Shown here: one piece after another, positions 54,529-64,000 of the stretch
Layout: every line of letters begins with the position of its first letter
Numbering within the stretch: position 1 is the first letter of the stretch
Assembly: GCA_021432635.1 (NCBI GenBank)
Contig: MU270128.1
Location: 67,163 to 131,162 of the forward strand
Direction of reading: 5' to 3'
From: Thozetella sp. PMI_491
Taxonomy: Eukaryota; Ascomycota; Sordariomycetes; Chaetosphaeriales; Chaetosphaeriaceae
DNA length: 64,000 bases
The notes under the pieces: model-generated
The model's database searches: none
Seen by the model: the letters and a program-made list of their open reading frames with translations, nothing else
What the model was told of the DNA's origin: nothing
Position numbers and translations under genes: made by a program

Positions 54529-55281
54529 CTTGAACGGATGAGGCCCTGGTTCGATATAGTGTCTAGTGATGAAAGCTAGGCACAAGCAGGGTGAAAGATG
54601 AAAAGGGATTGAGCTCACTTGAGGTGCGGGGTTATTTATAATTATGTGCAGCAGTTTCGGTTGTTGGTTAGGCCGCGCTTCGATGGCGTTCCTCATTGGC
54701 TCAAAGGGCTGCTAAAGTAGCCGCTCAGGTGGGGTGGTCTGGCGCCTCCAGATAGGAGAAATTAGCACAAATTCGATGTACATTCAACCCAATCGTGCAG
54801 AAGATGATGCCTGTTAAACTTGGCACCCAGAGATCCTTGGAAGGCTTACCTGACCTACTTCGCTTCGCCATGCGCGGCGTGGTGGGCGGCAATTTCGTTA
54901 TTGGCTATAATATAATGGACCAAGCCATATGGAAAGGGGAAGAATATAGAGGAAGGGTGCGAAGATTCAGAGATCGGGGTATGGAATATTTATCAAGACT
55001 TCCTTAGTTGGATCGGCTTTCACTTTGCGGGACGGAGTAGATACCTGAAACCTTTGGTAGAGTGACAACCTTGGGTCTTGAGGTAGTTAAAAGTTTATCC
55101 CATATCGGTCAACGAAGCTGTCGTAAAGAGGATCTGTAGTGCTAGACAGAATATAGAAATTCTATGTGGTACGCCTGTCGGGGCAGTATACATGATCTTA
55201 TAGGTGTAGAACAGCCTAAGAGCTTCTGGCGTTTCAGTGCCATCTACTAGCTTTCGCGCCAACGTTTGTGCCATGACAGGC
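54529..55281. other. Intergenic, no gene seen
   Basis: Short frames only. It includes the promoter of the preceding minus-strand gene and the 3' side of the next. A 70-codon plus-strand frame at 54795-55007 has no support. Confidence 0.5.
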
Positions 55282-56301
55282 TTAGCCTATCTCGCGGGCC
55301 TGGACGTTCAACTTATTTTTGGCCATGTCAAAGTTCTCGAGGACACGCTCGCAGATAACCAATTGAACCTCATCGCTGAGGCCGAGCCCCTGTAGGCAAG
55401 GCTGGAGGTCTTGGATTGATTCTGTGTAGCTCCCTGCCAGCTCAAAGTGCTCGATAACGGCCTGGAACTCTGGAAATGGGCCGAGCAGAGCTGGTTAGCC
55501 GACGCGGTCTCTATCATTGGGGAAGGAGACATCGCCGTTTAACAATGAGACCTAACTTACTATAGGAAGGAATTTCAATATCATCGGGAAACACAAGGGC
55601 CCAAATATCGTTCCATTGGTCCTGATCTGTCGGCCCGCTACAAATGCGACGCCGGTCAATGATGCGCTTGGCCGTGAAGCTGTCGATACCATCCTCAGGA
55701 TCTAGGTCGATCAGCTCGCAGACCTGATGGATGGGCACACGGACGTGGGCCTCGAGCTCCTTCTTCATTTCATAGCTCCTGTTACAGCGGACACAGACAA
55801 ATTTCTGAGGCCCTTCTCGGCTGTGTTTCTTGAGAATATGCTGTCTAGGGGCTGCTGTAAGCTTGTATATTCTCCTCCAGTAAGTCTAATAGGAGGGGCT
55901 AACCGAAGATCTGAAAATGATCTAAAATAAGTCATAGCACACGAGTAGTGGTCACGCACGTTGAACTTTATGGGATTTCGTGCGCGGAAGACACAGCGGA
56001 GCTGAAGGCCGGTATTAGGCCGTTTCTGGCGAAACCCACGGCCGTCGCTAATATCTAGGTCGTTCTCTTCTTCATTGTTGTTATCATGCCCTGTGCCGCT
56101 CCTACTTCTCTTTCTGCCCAAGTTTGCCGCAATCTGCTCTCTCCGCGTGTTGTGGCTGGCGGTGCTGCTGAAGTCACCGGTGCTCGACGACAACTCGCAG
56201 CTAGATCGATTTCTTTTATCCGTAGGCCGGTGGGCAGGCTCGTTGATGGCGACCGGGTGGAAGTTATCTAGAAACACGTCCGCGGATCTATGCTGGGCCA
56301 T
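55282..56301 (-). CDS. C2H2-type zinc finger protein
   Basis: Three exons (56301-55904, 55844-55561, 55469-55282) give 289 residues. Exon 2 rebuilds the finger: SFSDLR joined to QHILKKHSREGPQKFVCVRC, with another His in ELEAH. The following block EDGIDSFTAKRII then DQWNDIWALVFPDD is the conserved segment of the same fungal C2H2 family as the gene at window position 1-1128. The third exon was located from its own frame (FQAVIEHFELAG) after a GTAAGT donor. A naive reading of exon 2 into the intron would add KLGLIVKRR and stop. The N-terminus (residues ~1-95) is low-complexity with a basic GRKRSR patch, a possible nuclear signal. Function unknown. Confidence 0.8.
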
Positions 56302-57232
56302 GGTGATGCGGAGAGTGATTCAGACAAGAGTGCACGCGATGCATGGGATGAGGGCGAGTTGTGCTACGAGGATGTAGAGCAAGCAGAAAGTAGTCGCAAG
56401 GCTGGCGAAGCCGACCGATCCTTTCCCTGATTCTGCCTCTAAATACCGCTTCGATGTCAATTCTCACGCGCCACTTCGTACGCTCACGTGCATTATTACG
56501 GGATTTATGTAAAGTACAGCTTGTTTGCTGTTTTGTATATGAGAGTACCAATATTGGTGCTTGAGCTTTGTAACATGCAGAACAACCGGTCCCGTTCTTG
56601 AAGCAAGCTTATTTCTGGATACGGCCTAGTTCCTGGAGCCAGCCCGGTTTCCAGAAACCAAGCTAATTAACAAAAGAAATCAGGACTGGAGTTGGTTGGC
56701 TCTGAGAGAACTTTCCGCCTGGGAGGAAGCGTCTACCTCGGAAGGGTGTCAGCCTGTGTCTAATCTCGCTAGCGACGCTTGAGGCAGTAAAGTGTAAAGC
56801 ACTTTTAAGGAGCGAAACGCTAACACTTCTCTCTATGTACGGATGAAAGTACCTTAGTGATATATAGATGGCTGACTAGTCAACCTTTGTGGGCTTGAAA
56901 CATCTGTCAGTTTCTTTCTGAGAGGAGTATTGGCTTTGTTGGGTATGTCCGCCTCTCCGTAGCCGAATTGCCACAGATCCGTATTCACTCTATAATGGCC
57001 ACTCTACTGGTTGCTCAACATATCTGCATTGCCGACAGTGGGACGGAGTCTAGAGGATGGCTCACCGAGTTTCAGCTAGGTGCGAGAATCAGTCTGCCGC
57101 GGATCGTACTTGAAGTGCGGAACAGCCACTAATTACCCCCCTGAACGCGCTAAAACAGGGTGATTATTCAACTCAACAGCGATTTAACTTCTGGATGCGC
57201 CCTAAAAGCCCGCAGAACGCATTTAACTGACA
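56302..57232. other. Intergenic, no gene seen
   Basis: No supported coding sequence. The piece at ~56590-56680 has partial inverted symmetry but no recognised element. Confidence 0.45.
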
Positions 57233-60200
57233 CTAGCGGTCGTCCTTTCTGTCACTGTCTTCGCCCTCAATGTCCTCACCCTCACTGTCCTCATCCTCAC
57301 TGTCCTCATCCTCACTGTCCTCATCGTCACTGTCCTCATCGTCACTGTCCTCATCGTCACTGTCCTTGTCGTTGCTCTCCTCGTCCTCGCTCTCCTCGTC
57401 ATCTTCCGCTAACCACCCTTCCCTGACAGCTGTTTTAACATTCTTGCAGTCCCAGAGAATCAAACTCTTCTTGTAGACAACGATGCCCGCAGCTACCAGC
57501 TTTCTGCACTCTTCAAAATCCCCCAGCTGCAAGGGGGGGTAGAAACAACCCTCGTCAGGCGTATATGTCTTGGACTTGAGCTGTTGCATCATCTTCGGCG
57601 TCAGCCTCGCCCCAGCCTCCACCAAGTTGTGGCATTCGAGCCAGTTCTCGGCTCCCAGCGCGATCTGCAAGTCCTCGTCGTCCGGTTCGTGGTTGTTGCG
57701 CTTCATGTACTCGGCAATGGCGTAGTTTTCCAGCGATGCGTATCTACTGAAGATGGCCAGCCCGACGGCGCTGCGCTGGCCAGGCCCGTGTTGATGCGGA
57801 TCCGCACCTGCTTCTATCAGGGCCTCCACCATCTTCAGCGAGGGAGGCGTTCCTAAAATGGCTCGGCAGAGCATTGGCTGCCCGCTCGTTCCGACCGCCC
57901 TGGTATCCCCGAGCCGGCCAAACAGTTTTCGCGCCGATTCCACGTTCCCGAGTACCACGGCTGCTTCTAGCGCCTCCTTGAGCAGGCTCCTATCGTCGAT
58001 CTGGCCGTCGGTGAAGCGGAGGCGCCCGAGGATCTCGCTAGCTGCCTCGTAGGCGTCGTGCCGCAGCAGGTCGTCGAGTACTCCATGTTGGAGATCCTTA
58101 TGCCAAGCTTGCGAACTTCGCAAGAGCATCCCAATGGGTTGGGCATTCGCAGGCTCGCTGGTCATCACGGCGAATTGGAATAGGTCCTGCAGCTCTTCCC
58201 TGTCAAGCGGGGCTTTATCGGCGTGGACGAGGAACTGCAATGCGCTCTTGTCCTCTGGAGTCATGGCACAACGAAGTGCGCTGTAGACGCGGTCTTGGTC
58301 CTGCAGGAGGTTAAGCCGGTTGGTGACCGCGTCCTCTACCGTCTCCGCAAAGCCAAACAGACATGCGAGCAGAAATCGGTCGGGCTGTGCTGAGGCGAAT
58401 GTCCCCTGGACGAACCAGGGCAGCTGCTCCCCTATACACCGGCGTAGGTTCTCCATGCTGCGGGAGTCGTCCCCTATCGCCCAAGCCCACCATCGCGTGA
58501 AGGAAGGGTGGACTTCTCTGCCGTGTAGGAGCTGTCGGAAGCGCGGCGCCACCGGCTTGCGCTGACGGCCCACGGCTTTGACGTCCCTACACAGCCGCGG
58601 CCAGCCCGAGAGAGCAAAGGCAGCCAGTGCATGCTTGCCCGACCCGATCTCATCCACCGCCGCCAGCTCTGGTCCCATCTTCAAGTCGTCGCCAGGTTGG
58701 ATATCCTTCATGGCTAAGACATAGGCCAAGCACTCCGCTGCGACCTCTTCCCTTGCCTTCTCCTTCGAGAAGTCTATTTTGTATGCCGTGCGGAACTCGG
58801 CGCTCTGTAAGAAGTCGAGTACCGAGGTGTGGGGAAAGCTAACCGTCTTGGTATCGTCGTCGAAAAAGAGCAGATTATTAGTGGCGTCGCGCACGTACTT
58901 CTCGTCCACATATTTCGAGGAAATTTTCCGCTTTTTGGTCACGGACTGGTCGGGGTGAAAGGCCACAATTTTCACAAGGGTCGCAATAGAGGGTATGTCT
59001 ACCACCTATAGTGTCAGCCTTTGCTCTTGCTGGTGGTTACTCCGGGGGAAAACTGCATGTAGCCTGAGAGACACGCGGCGGGCTCCTAGCTACCATTCCC
59101 TCTAGAGCTATTGGAAGAAAGCGGAGAGGGAGCGAGCACGGGAGTGAATATAAGAGGGGATAGGAGAAATTTAGAAAAAAGAGAATAGAAACAGGCAAAA
59201 GTTCGGACAAGAGAAATAAGTTTGGCACACGTACTCCTGGAGAGAGCTCGTCAGCGGTGATTTAATCCGGTTATGGTTAAAAGTAGCTAAAGATTAGGAA
59301 ACTGATACTGGCGTTACGCCGAAGAAAAGCAAGTGGGAAAATATGGTTGAATACAGGAATACACTTACTTCAAAAAGATCATCCAGGTTAGTGCTCGTTG
59401 AACATGTCGCTGCAGCTTGGATTCGGCTGGCTGTTCGGATGGTTGGGTCGGCTGTTTCACGTAGCCGATATTCCGCTGCCATTCCTTGTGGTAGGCACTC
59501 TGCAGGTCGTTGCTGCTAGGCCTTTCTCTCAAGCTGGAAATTTCGGTTTTGAGATCTTCTGGATTAAATGCCGAACCTTGATTCAATAGTCCCCTCAGCT
59601 GGATTTCCGTCCATCGGAAACTACATGTCCACATCCACCATCTCATGCTTAGTCTGGCGATCACAGGCACCGCGCTCTACAGGATAGATGTCTTACCTCC
59701 CTTTGCCAGTGGCGACCAAAGTTGTCTCGAAATTCTTGCGCAGCTTGGAGTTCTCAGGCTTGTGTAGAGCGTGGTGATGCTCGTCGCACTTTATGGCCAC
59801 ATAGCCCTTGACGAAATTTTGGAGGTCTTGGTTGGTCCGCTCCGGAGTGATGGTGACGGAAGACAGTTGGTCCTGGAGGAAGTAATCGCTCATCGCTGTG
59901 CCTTCTCGGCTGGACAGGAAGATTCGGAGGGCGAGGCCAGATCTATGCTCTTTAGAGAGCTTGCCGAGGGCCGCAAGCAGCTCGCGCGGGTCAGAACACT
60001 CGTCTAGGGCATCGATAATGATAGTGATGGCACGGGTTGTCATGAAATGTCGAAGGAGTTCCTCGCACTGTTCTTTATCCAACAGAGACTTCTTATTTTT
60101 AACCCACTTGTCTAGAGCGAAAGAGTCGAGATCGCGCGCTTTAGGTGGCCATGCCAGCTGGCGGACTATAGAGCGCAGGACGTCCGTCGCGTCGGTACCT

Positions 60201-61324
60201 TTACCGCCCGTGATCGTCCTCGAACAGTAGAAGTAGGCGATGTTCCCCGCGCCTACTTCGGAGCTGACGGCCTGGTCCAGCATCTTCTCGATCACACACG
60301 TCGTGAGGCAAGTCTTGCCGCAGCCGACGGGGCCGTGGATCCACAGTGCTCCGGAGCCGTCGCCCATCGAGGACCAGGTCTTGAATTCCGCGGTTTCCTC
60401 AAGGAGCCAGTTCCCCGCTCCGGGGTAGTCGTCGCTCAGGATCCGCGTACGATGCAGCACGCTGACTAGCTCCGATACGGGATCTCCTCCCAGCCAGTCT
60501 AGCACCGTCGTCCTCTGGCGGTCCTCGAGATCACGCACTAACTTCTCGACGCCAAGGTCGGTAGAGATGATGGCGCTATCGATGGAATGGCCAAACTTGC
60601 GTCGGAGGTCCTGGTATTGGGCCGTTATGCCTTCGACCAGCTTCGACCAGTTGTCGAGTCCGACCGCAGTCCTTAGAAACTGGGACAGCTTGCCGCGCCC
60701 GTAGTGCTGGGACAGTGACACGTCACAGGCCAGCAGTCTAGCCCGAAGGTCGACCAGAGACGTCTCAAACTCGGTGGACCGATATTTATGGTCCATCTGG
60801 CAATAGTTCCTCTCGGTCAGGCTGCACTCATAGATGGTGTCAACGACGGTCGAGAAGGCTCCGAGAGCCTCGGCGAAGGCCTGGGAGCCCCGAGACGAAA
60901 TGTCGACGATGAGACTGAAGGGAATCCAGGCCAGCTTAAGATAGCCCGTTGGATCTAGGTCTACTAGTGGGCTGACCAGGTCCTTGGTGCACTTGACCTT
61001 GTCAAGAATGTTGACCATGTGCCTTTCTAGCGTGCTTTTGTCGATTCGGAGCGCCCGGGGAACAGACGACGGCCGCTCTTGCATGGCCTTCCTCTTACTC
61101 TCCACTACATCGAGCACTCTCTGCGCAAGCGCGGTAATTTTATGCTCACCATCCTGCGCCTGGTCATTCGGCAAATCCGGGTATTGTACTCGAAGCTCCA
61201 GCAGGTTGTCATAGGCCTTTCTGTCGGTGTCTCTGAGCCGATTCTCAGCCGATCTCCCCAGGGTTGCTAGGAAATCAGCCTCGGATTTTTGGTGTGCGTC
61301 CTCCATGTGTTGAGCGTCACACAC
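57233..61324 (-). CDS. NACHT protein with C-terminal ankyrin-like repeats, one exon disrupted
   Basis: Exon 1 (61324-59697) carries a fungal N-terminal region and a NACHT module: Walker A GPVGCGKT at ~331-338 and Walker B TIIIDALDECSD at ~435-446. A 76-nt intron joins to exon 2 (59620 to ~59366), giving SFRWTEIQLRG and the start of the winged-helix-like block ALTWMIF. The last exon (59005-57233) is ~590 codons with degenerate ankyrin-like repeats (KMVEALIEAGADPHQHG) and an acidic tail. The segment between (59365-59006) should carry one more exon: ITADELSPG is readable at ~59261-59231 with a good GTACGT donor. Its upstream frame, however, has TAA codons (59264-59262 and earlier) and no usable acceptor was found. 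The gene is therefore either mis-modelled there or damaged. Stop/start phasing elsewhere is consistent. Confidence 0.75.
57252..57400 (-). repeat. 12-bp coding minisatellite (acidic tail)
   Basis: The 3' coding end of the NACHT protein consists of ~10 repeats of a 12-base unit encoding Asp/Glu-rich DEDS-type tetrapeptides (DEDSDDEDSDDEDS and variants). The pattern reads as TCACTGTCCTCA-like units on the plus strand. Copies near the middle are almost identical, so the tract length probably varies between strains. Confidence 0.85.
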
Positions 61325-62884
61325 GGTCGCTTCTTCTTCTCTCGCGTTGGCGGACTCGACGAAAAAAGACCGGTGGGTGGAACTGATGGCTGTTATTGAG
61401 CTGACAGGTTCTCGAGCTCAAGGGTTCTCGAGCTCGCGGTCCACTTGGGCGAACTGGGGGTAGAAAAGACGTAGGCAGCAGAACCCCGCTCGCGATACTT
61501 ATGGCCAATCATGCTCGATAGTCCCAGCTGCTATCGGTTTGCGGCTGATCTCGGCGCCATTTGGGCGAGCTTAGGTAATGGGATGCAGTAGAAACCGTAC
61601 TTATTGGCCCGCTGTTCCTATAGGCTCGAAGGAGCATAGCTTGTGCGGCCTCGTGCTGCTGCGGTCGCATCCTTTCATGTATTCTGCAGCGCGACCTATG
61701 TCGTAAGTTCACTCCGAGAAGGGTTGACCTGTCACTGTTCTGCGGTGGGCTGGTTTAATAGCGTTGATTTATCATGATATATGCTATGCAGACTATCTGC
61801 CATTTCCCTACAAACAATAGAGAAATATTGAGTGGCATGTTTTGCTCTCCGGTTGGCTGTCGCTGTGATATTACGCTATACTCTGCAAAGAGTTGCTTTG
61901 AATCAAGCGAGAAAGCTGAGTCTGATGTCTAGGATGTTTTATTCGTCACGAACTGTGTTAGCCCACTTCGATAACCCAGTTAACATAAACACAAAAGCCC
62001 CAATATGATACAAAGCTAATTTTAAATCGAAGAATAAAAACCTAAAAGGTACAATGTATAGCGAGACACTGACTATGATGCGCACTTGGTCTCTATACCA
62101 CGAACACAAGCGATTACACTGTGGCGCACAGCTTCGTCTACAGGTACGAGGGCTTTCTTGCTGAAGGAATAGCGTGCTTTGTTTGTACAGCTACGAGAAA
62201 ACATTGATGTCTAATCGGCATAGCTATAGATACATACAGACAAATTTACACACACACCTATCAACAAACAAACAAGTTAGATAGCTAAATGAGGGTACAA
62301 GTCCATCGTTCCTACGGCGTATCCAGATCCGAATAATCTCCTTTCTTGCATGATGACGCCGAAGCCAAAATTTGTTGCCCTCAGGCCCAGCCGTGAAGCC
62401 TTCGTCCTACTCATGGAGTCTGAAGCGCTGGGAGAATACCGGGTACTCTGCCACACTCATTGCCGGCTTACTGAGTTCGACCACATGTTTAGGCTCGAAA
62501 TCATTGGTAAGACAACATCGAATTTGCGTCCAAAGTCGAGACACTTCCATTGAAATTCTGCTGTGAAGCACTGCCCAAGCGAAGGGGTCAGAAACCCGTA
62601 TGTTGTCCTACCAGTATTCAGGACAAAAATAAAAAACCATGATAGGGATAGATAGACGATTCGATAGATCAGTACACTCAGGACATCACGCCTGATGTAG
62701 AATTATCTACTGACGGGTCGGAATATTAATCATCCAGCTGGTTATAGGATCATTATAATATGCTTAATACTATAACTAAGCTTAAAATATATTATATAGT
62801 ATTTATATTTAATACATATATTTAATACATGTATTATTTTAAGACTGAAAATATAATATAATACATGTATTTAATACAATATAT
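61325..62884. other. Gene-poor, partly AT-rich region
   Basis: No gene is supported on either strand. The first ~200 bases are the promoter of the NACHT gene. From ~62720 to 62884 the sequence is extremely AT-rich (TAATACATGTATTTAATAC repeated in variants), the look of sequence altered by RIP or of decayed repeats. Confidence 0.55.
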
Positions 62885-63012
62885 TGAGCTGGGGGTAACC
62901 AGTGGATTTTTCTTTTTGCCCAGCGTGGCGCTGTTACTGGATGGGCTGCGTGGTGGATCTAGACCCTGGTCTGATCAGACCATGCAGCCTGATTTGTATA
63001 AGTCGCTAAGGG
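62885..63012 (+). repeat. Dispersed repeat, copy 1 (~128 bp)
   Basis: Begins GAGCTGGGGGTAACCAGTGG and ends with a GATTTGTATAAGTCGCT stretch. A second copy lies at 63870-64000. Both contain AGACCCTGGTCTGA, followed by CAGACCATG or CAGGCCATG. No coding capacity recognised. Confidence 0.85.
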
Positions 63013-63339
63013 ATGCCGTCCTACCTCAGGGGGACCATCATCGAGCATCCATCCATTAAGCTAGTAATCAACTTCATTCGTTTCCCTAGACAAGACCAAC
63101 CACAAGACCACTTCGTACGACCGTTACGGGGCTTCGCCCCATTCCTACGTGTTCATCCTGCTCTGGTCAGAGCCCAGCACTCGTTGGTCCACGCATAGGC
63201 ATGCCCTCTCCCACGTACCACTAGACTTACGCTGCTTCAACGGCCCTACCTACAAACTGGATCGCAAGATCGTGGTATTGGTTCCGCGCTGTGGCTACTA
63301 GGCTACAGAGTGTTTGGCGGTGGTGTTTTGTGTGGGTTG

Positions 63340-63519
63340 TGTAACGGGCTACGATGCACCGTTACACATTAGCTATATAAGACCAGCACAGCGTCAATCC
63401 AGCAAGCTGGATTGTTCTAAGCATCTTTTTGAGTTGTGGGGTAGCTCAATTGGATGGGGTAAGCCCTAACGAACTGTGCGCTGCTGTGTCGCGAAGCCCA
63501 ATCCGGCCGAACCGTTACA
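63340..63519 (+). mobile_element. Solo LTR of a retrotransposon (180 bp)
   Basis: The element begins TGTAACGG and ends CCGTTACA, i.e. TG...CA termini within 8-bp inverted ends, and is flanked on both sides by GGTTG (63335-63339 and 63520-63524), a 5-bp target-site duplication. A TATATAAG box lies near 63375, as expected for the promoter in an LTR. No internal coding region or second LTR is present, so it is best explained as a solo LTR left by recombination. Family cannot be assigned from the LTR alone. Confidence 0.85.
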
Positions 63520-63524
63520 GGTTG

Positions 63525-63869
63525 TTCCGCACGTGCTCTGCTTCCTGCTCCCCGTTCTCAATACATATTATACTAAATACATGTATTATGCATTATTTGT
63601 TAATACTCTGTATATTAGTATTATATTATAATATTTATTTGTCTAATAGCTACTATAATGTAACGTGTGGAGGCCGGCCTGCCAGTGGGTGGGGGCCCTA
63701 CATCAGGGAGTAAGCGATTCACAGCCGAACGGCTGGCGATCTTGCTCCTGCACGGATCAACTTATGTTACGAAACCACCACTTATACGTCAATATATCAG
63801 TGCCCCCATGTGCCCCCATCGTTTTTCCCCTGGTTGTGCAAGCAGTGCAGTCTGTAAAGTGGCTAATAC
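63525..63869. other. AT-rich spacer, no gene seen
   Basis: Contains a very AT-rich block (63558-63660) and no coding signal. Confidence 0.5.
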
Positions 63870-64000
63870 TGAGCTGGGGGTAGTCAGTGGATTTTTTTTC
63901 TTTCGCCCAGCGTGGCCCTGGTACGGGAGGAACTGTATGGTGGATCCAGACCCTGGTCTGACCAGGCCATGCCAGCTCGATTTGTATAAGTAGTTAAAGG
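63870..64000 (+). repeat. Dispersed repeat, copy 2 (cut by window edge)
   Basis: Similar over its length to 62885-63012, by eye about four positions in five, starting GAGCTGGGGGTAGTCAGTGG. It may continue beyond base 64000. Confidence 0.8.

Noticed and set aside
54795-55007. 70-codon plus-strand frame
   Set aside because: Too short, no motif, no splice partner.
63436-63447. tRNA A-box-like sequence inside the solo LTR
   Set aside because: TAGCTCAATTGG fits an A-box by chance, but no B-box follows at the right distance and no cloverleaf can be drawn.

Overview
This 64 kb window is nuclear DNA of a filamentous ascomycete (Pezizomycotina, most likely a Sordariomycete). The evidence is many short introns of about 48-100 nt with GTANGT donors and CTAAC/CTGAC branch sites, two Zn2Cys6 transcription factors, an AA9 polysaccharide monooxygenase, a bifunctional HisHF enzyme, HET/NACHT-type genes, and AT-rich repeat remnants. 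Exon structures below were built by hand from splice signals and reading phase; they have not been checked against transcripts.

Layout. 0-9.5 kb: the 3' part of a C2H2-like gene, a small two-exon gene, a single-exon 1894-residue NACHT-HEAT (NLR-like) gene and an aldo-keto reductase relic. 9.6-22.6 kb: a carbohydrate-metabolism stretch containing a PhnB-like protein, a decapitated GH3 beta-glucosidase joined head-to-head to a decapitated trypsin-like gene, a sugar-transporter pseudogene, a Zn2Cys6 regulator, a DJ-1/Hsp31 glyoxalase, an AA9 LPMO and a GH43-like galactanase. 22.8-35 kb: conserved housekeeping genes, namely a VPS62-like protein, a TFIIIC triple-barrel subunit, HIS7, ornithine decarboxylase antizyme, a DUG1-like dipeptidase and a yippee protein. 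35.7-48.9 kb: a cytochrome P450, a P-loop kinase-like protein, a decayed STAND N-terminal-domain gene, a second Zn2Cys6 regulator next to an allantoate-permease-type MFS transporter, and a delta-12 desaturase. 50-61.3 kb: an NmrA-like protein followed by an NLR/incompatibility-type neighbourhood (frameshifted HET relic, STAND N-terminal-domain protein, C2H2 protein, NACHT-repeat protein). 61.3-64 kb: gene-poor, AT-rich, with a solo LTR flanked by a 5-bp target duplication and two copies of a ~130-bp repeat.

The most notable single item is the antizyme gene. A 56-codon first frame ends in the classic UCC-UGA shift site, and only a +1 shift joins it to the antizyme domain. An ordinary gene caller would miss or truncate it. 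The clearest evolutionary events are the GH3/trypsin-like breakpoint at about 12.46 kb, the one-base lesions in several accessory genes, and the near-identical tandem HEAT units in the NACHT-HEAT gene.
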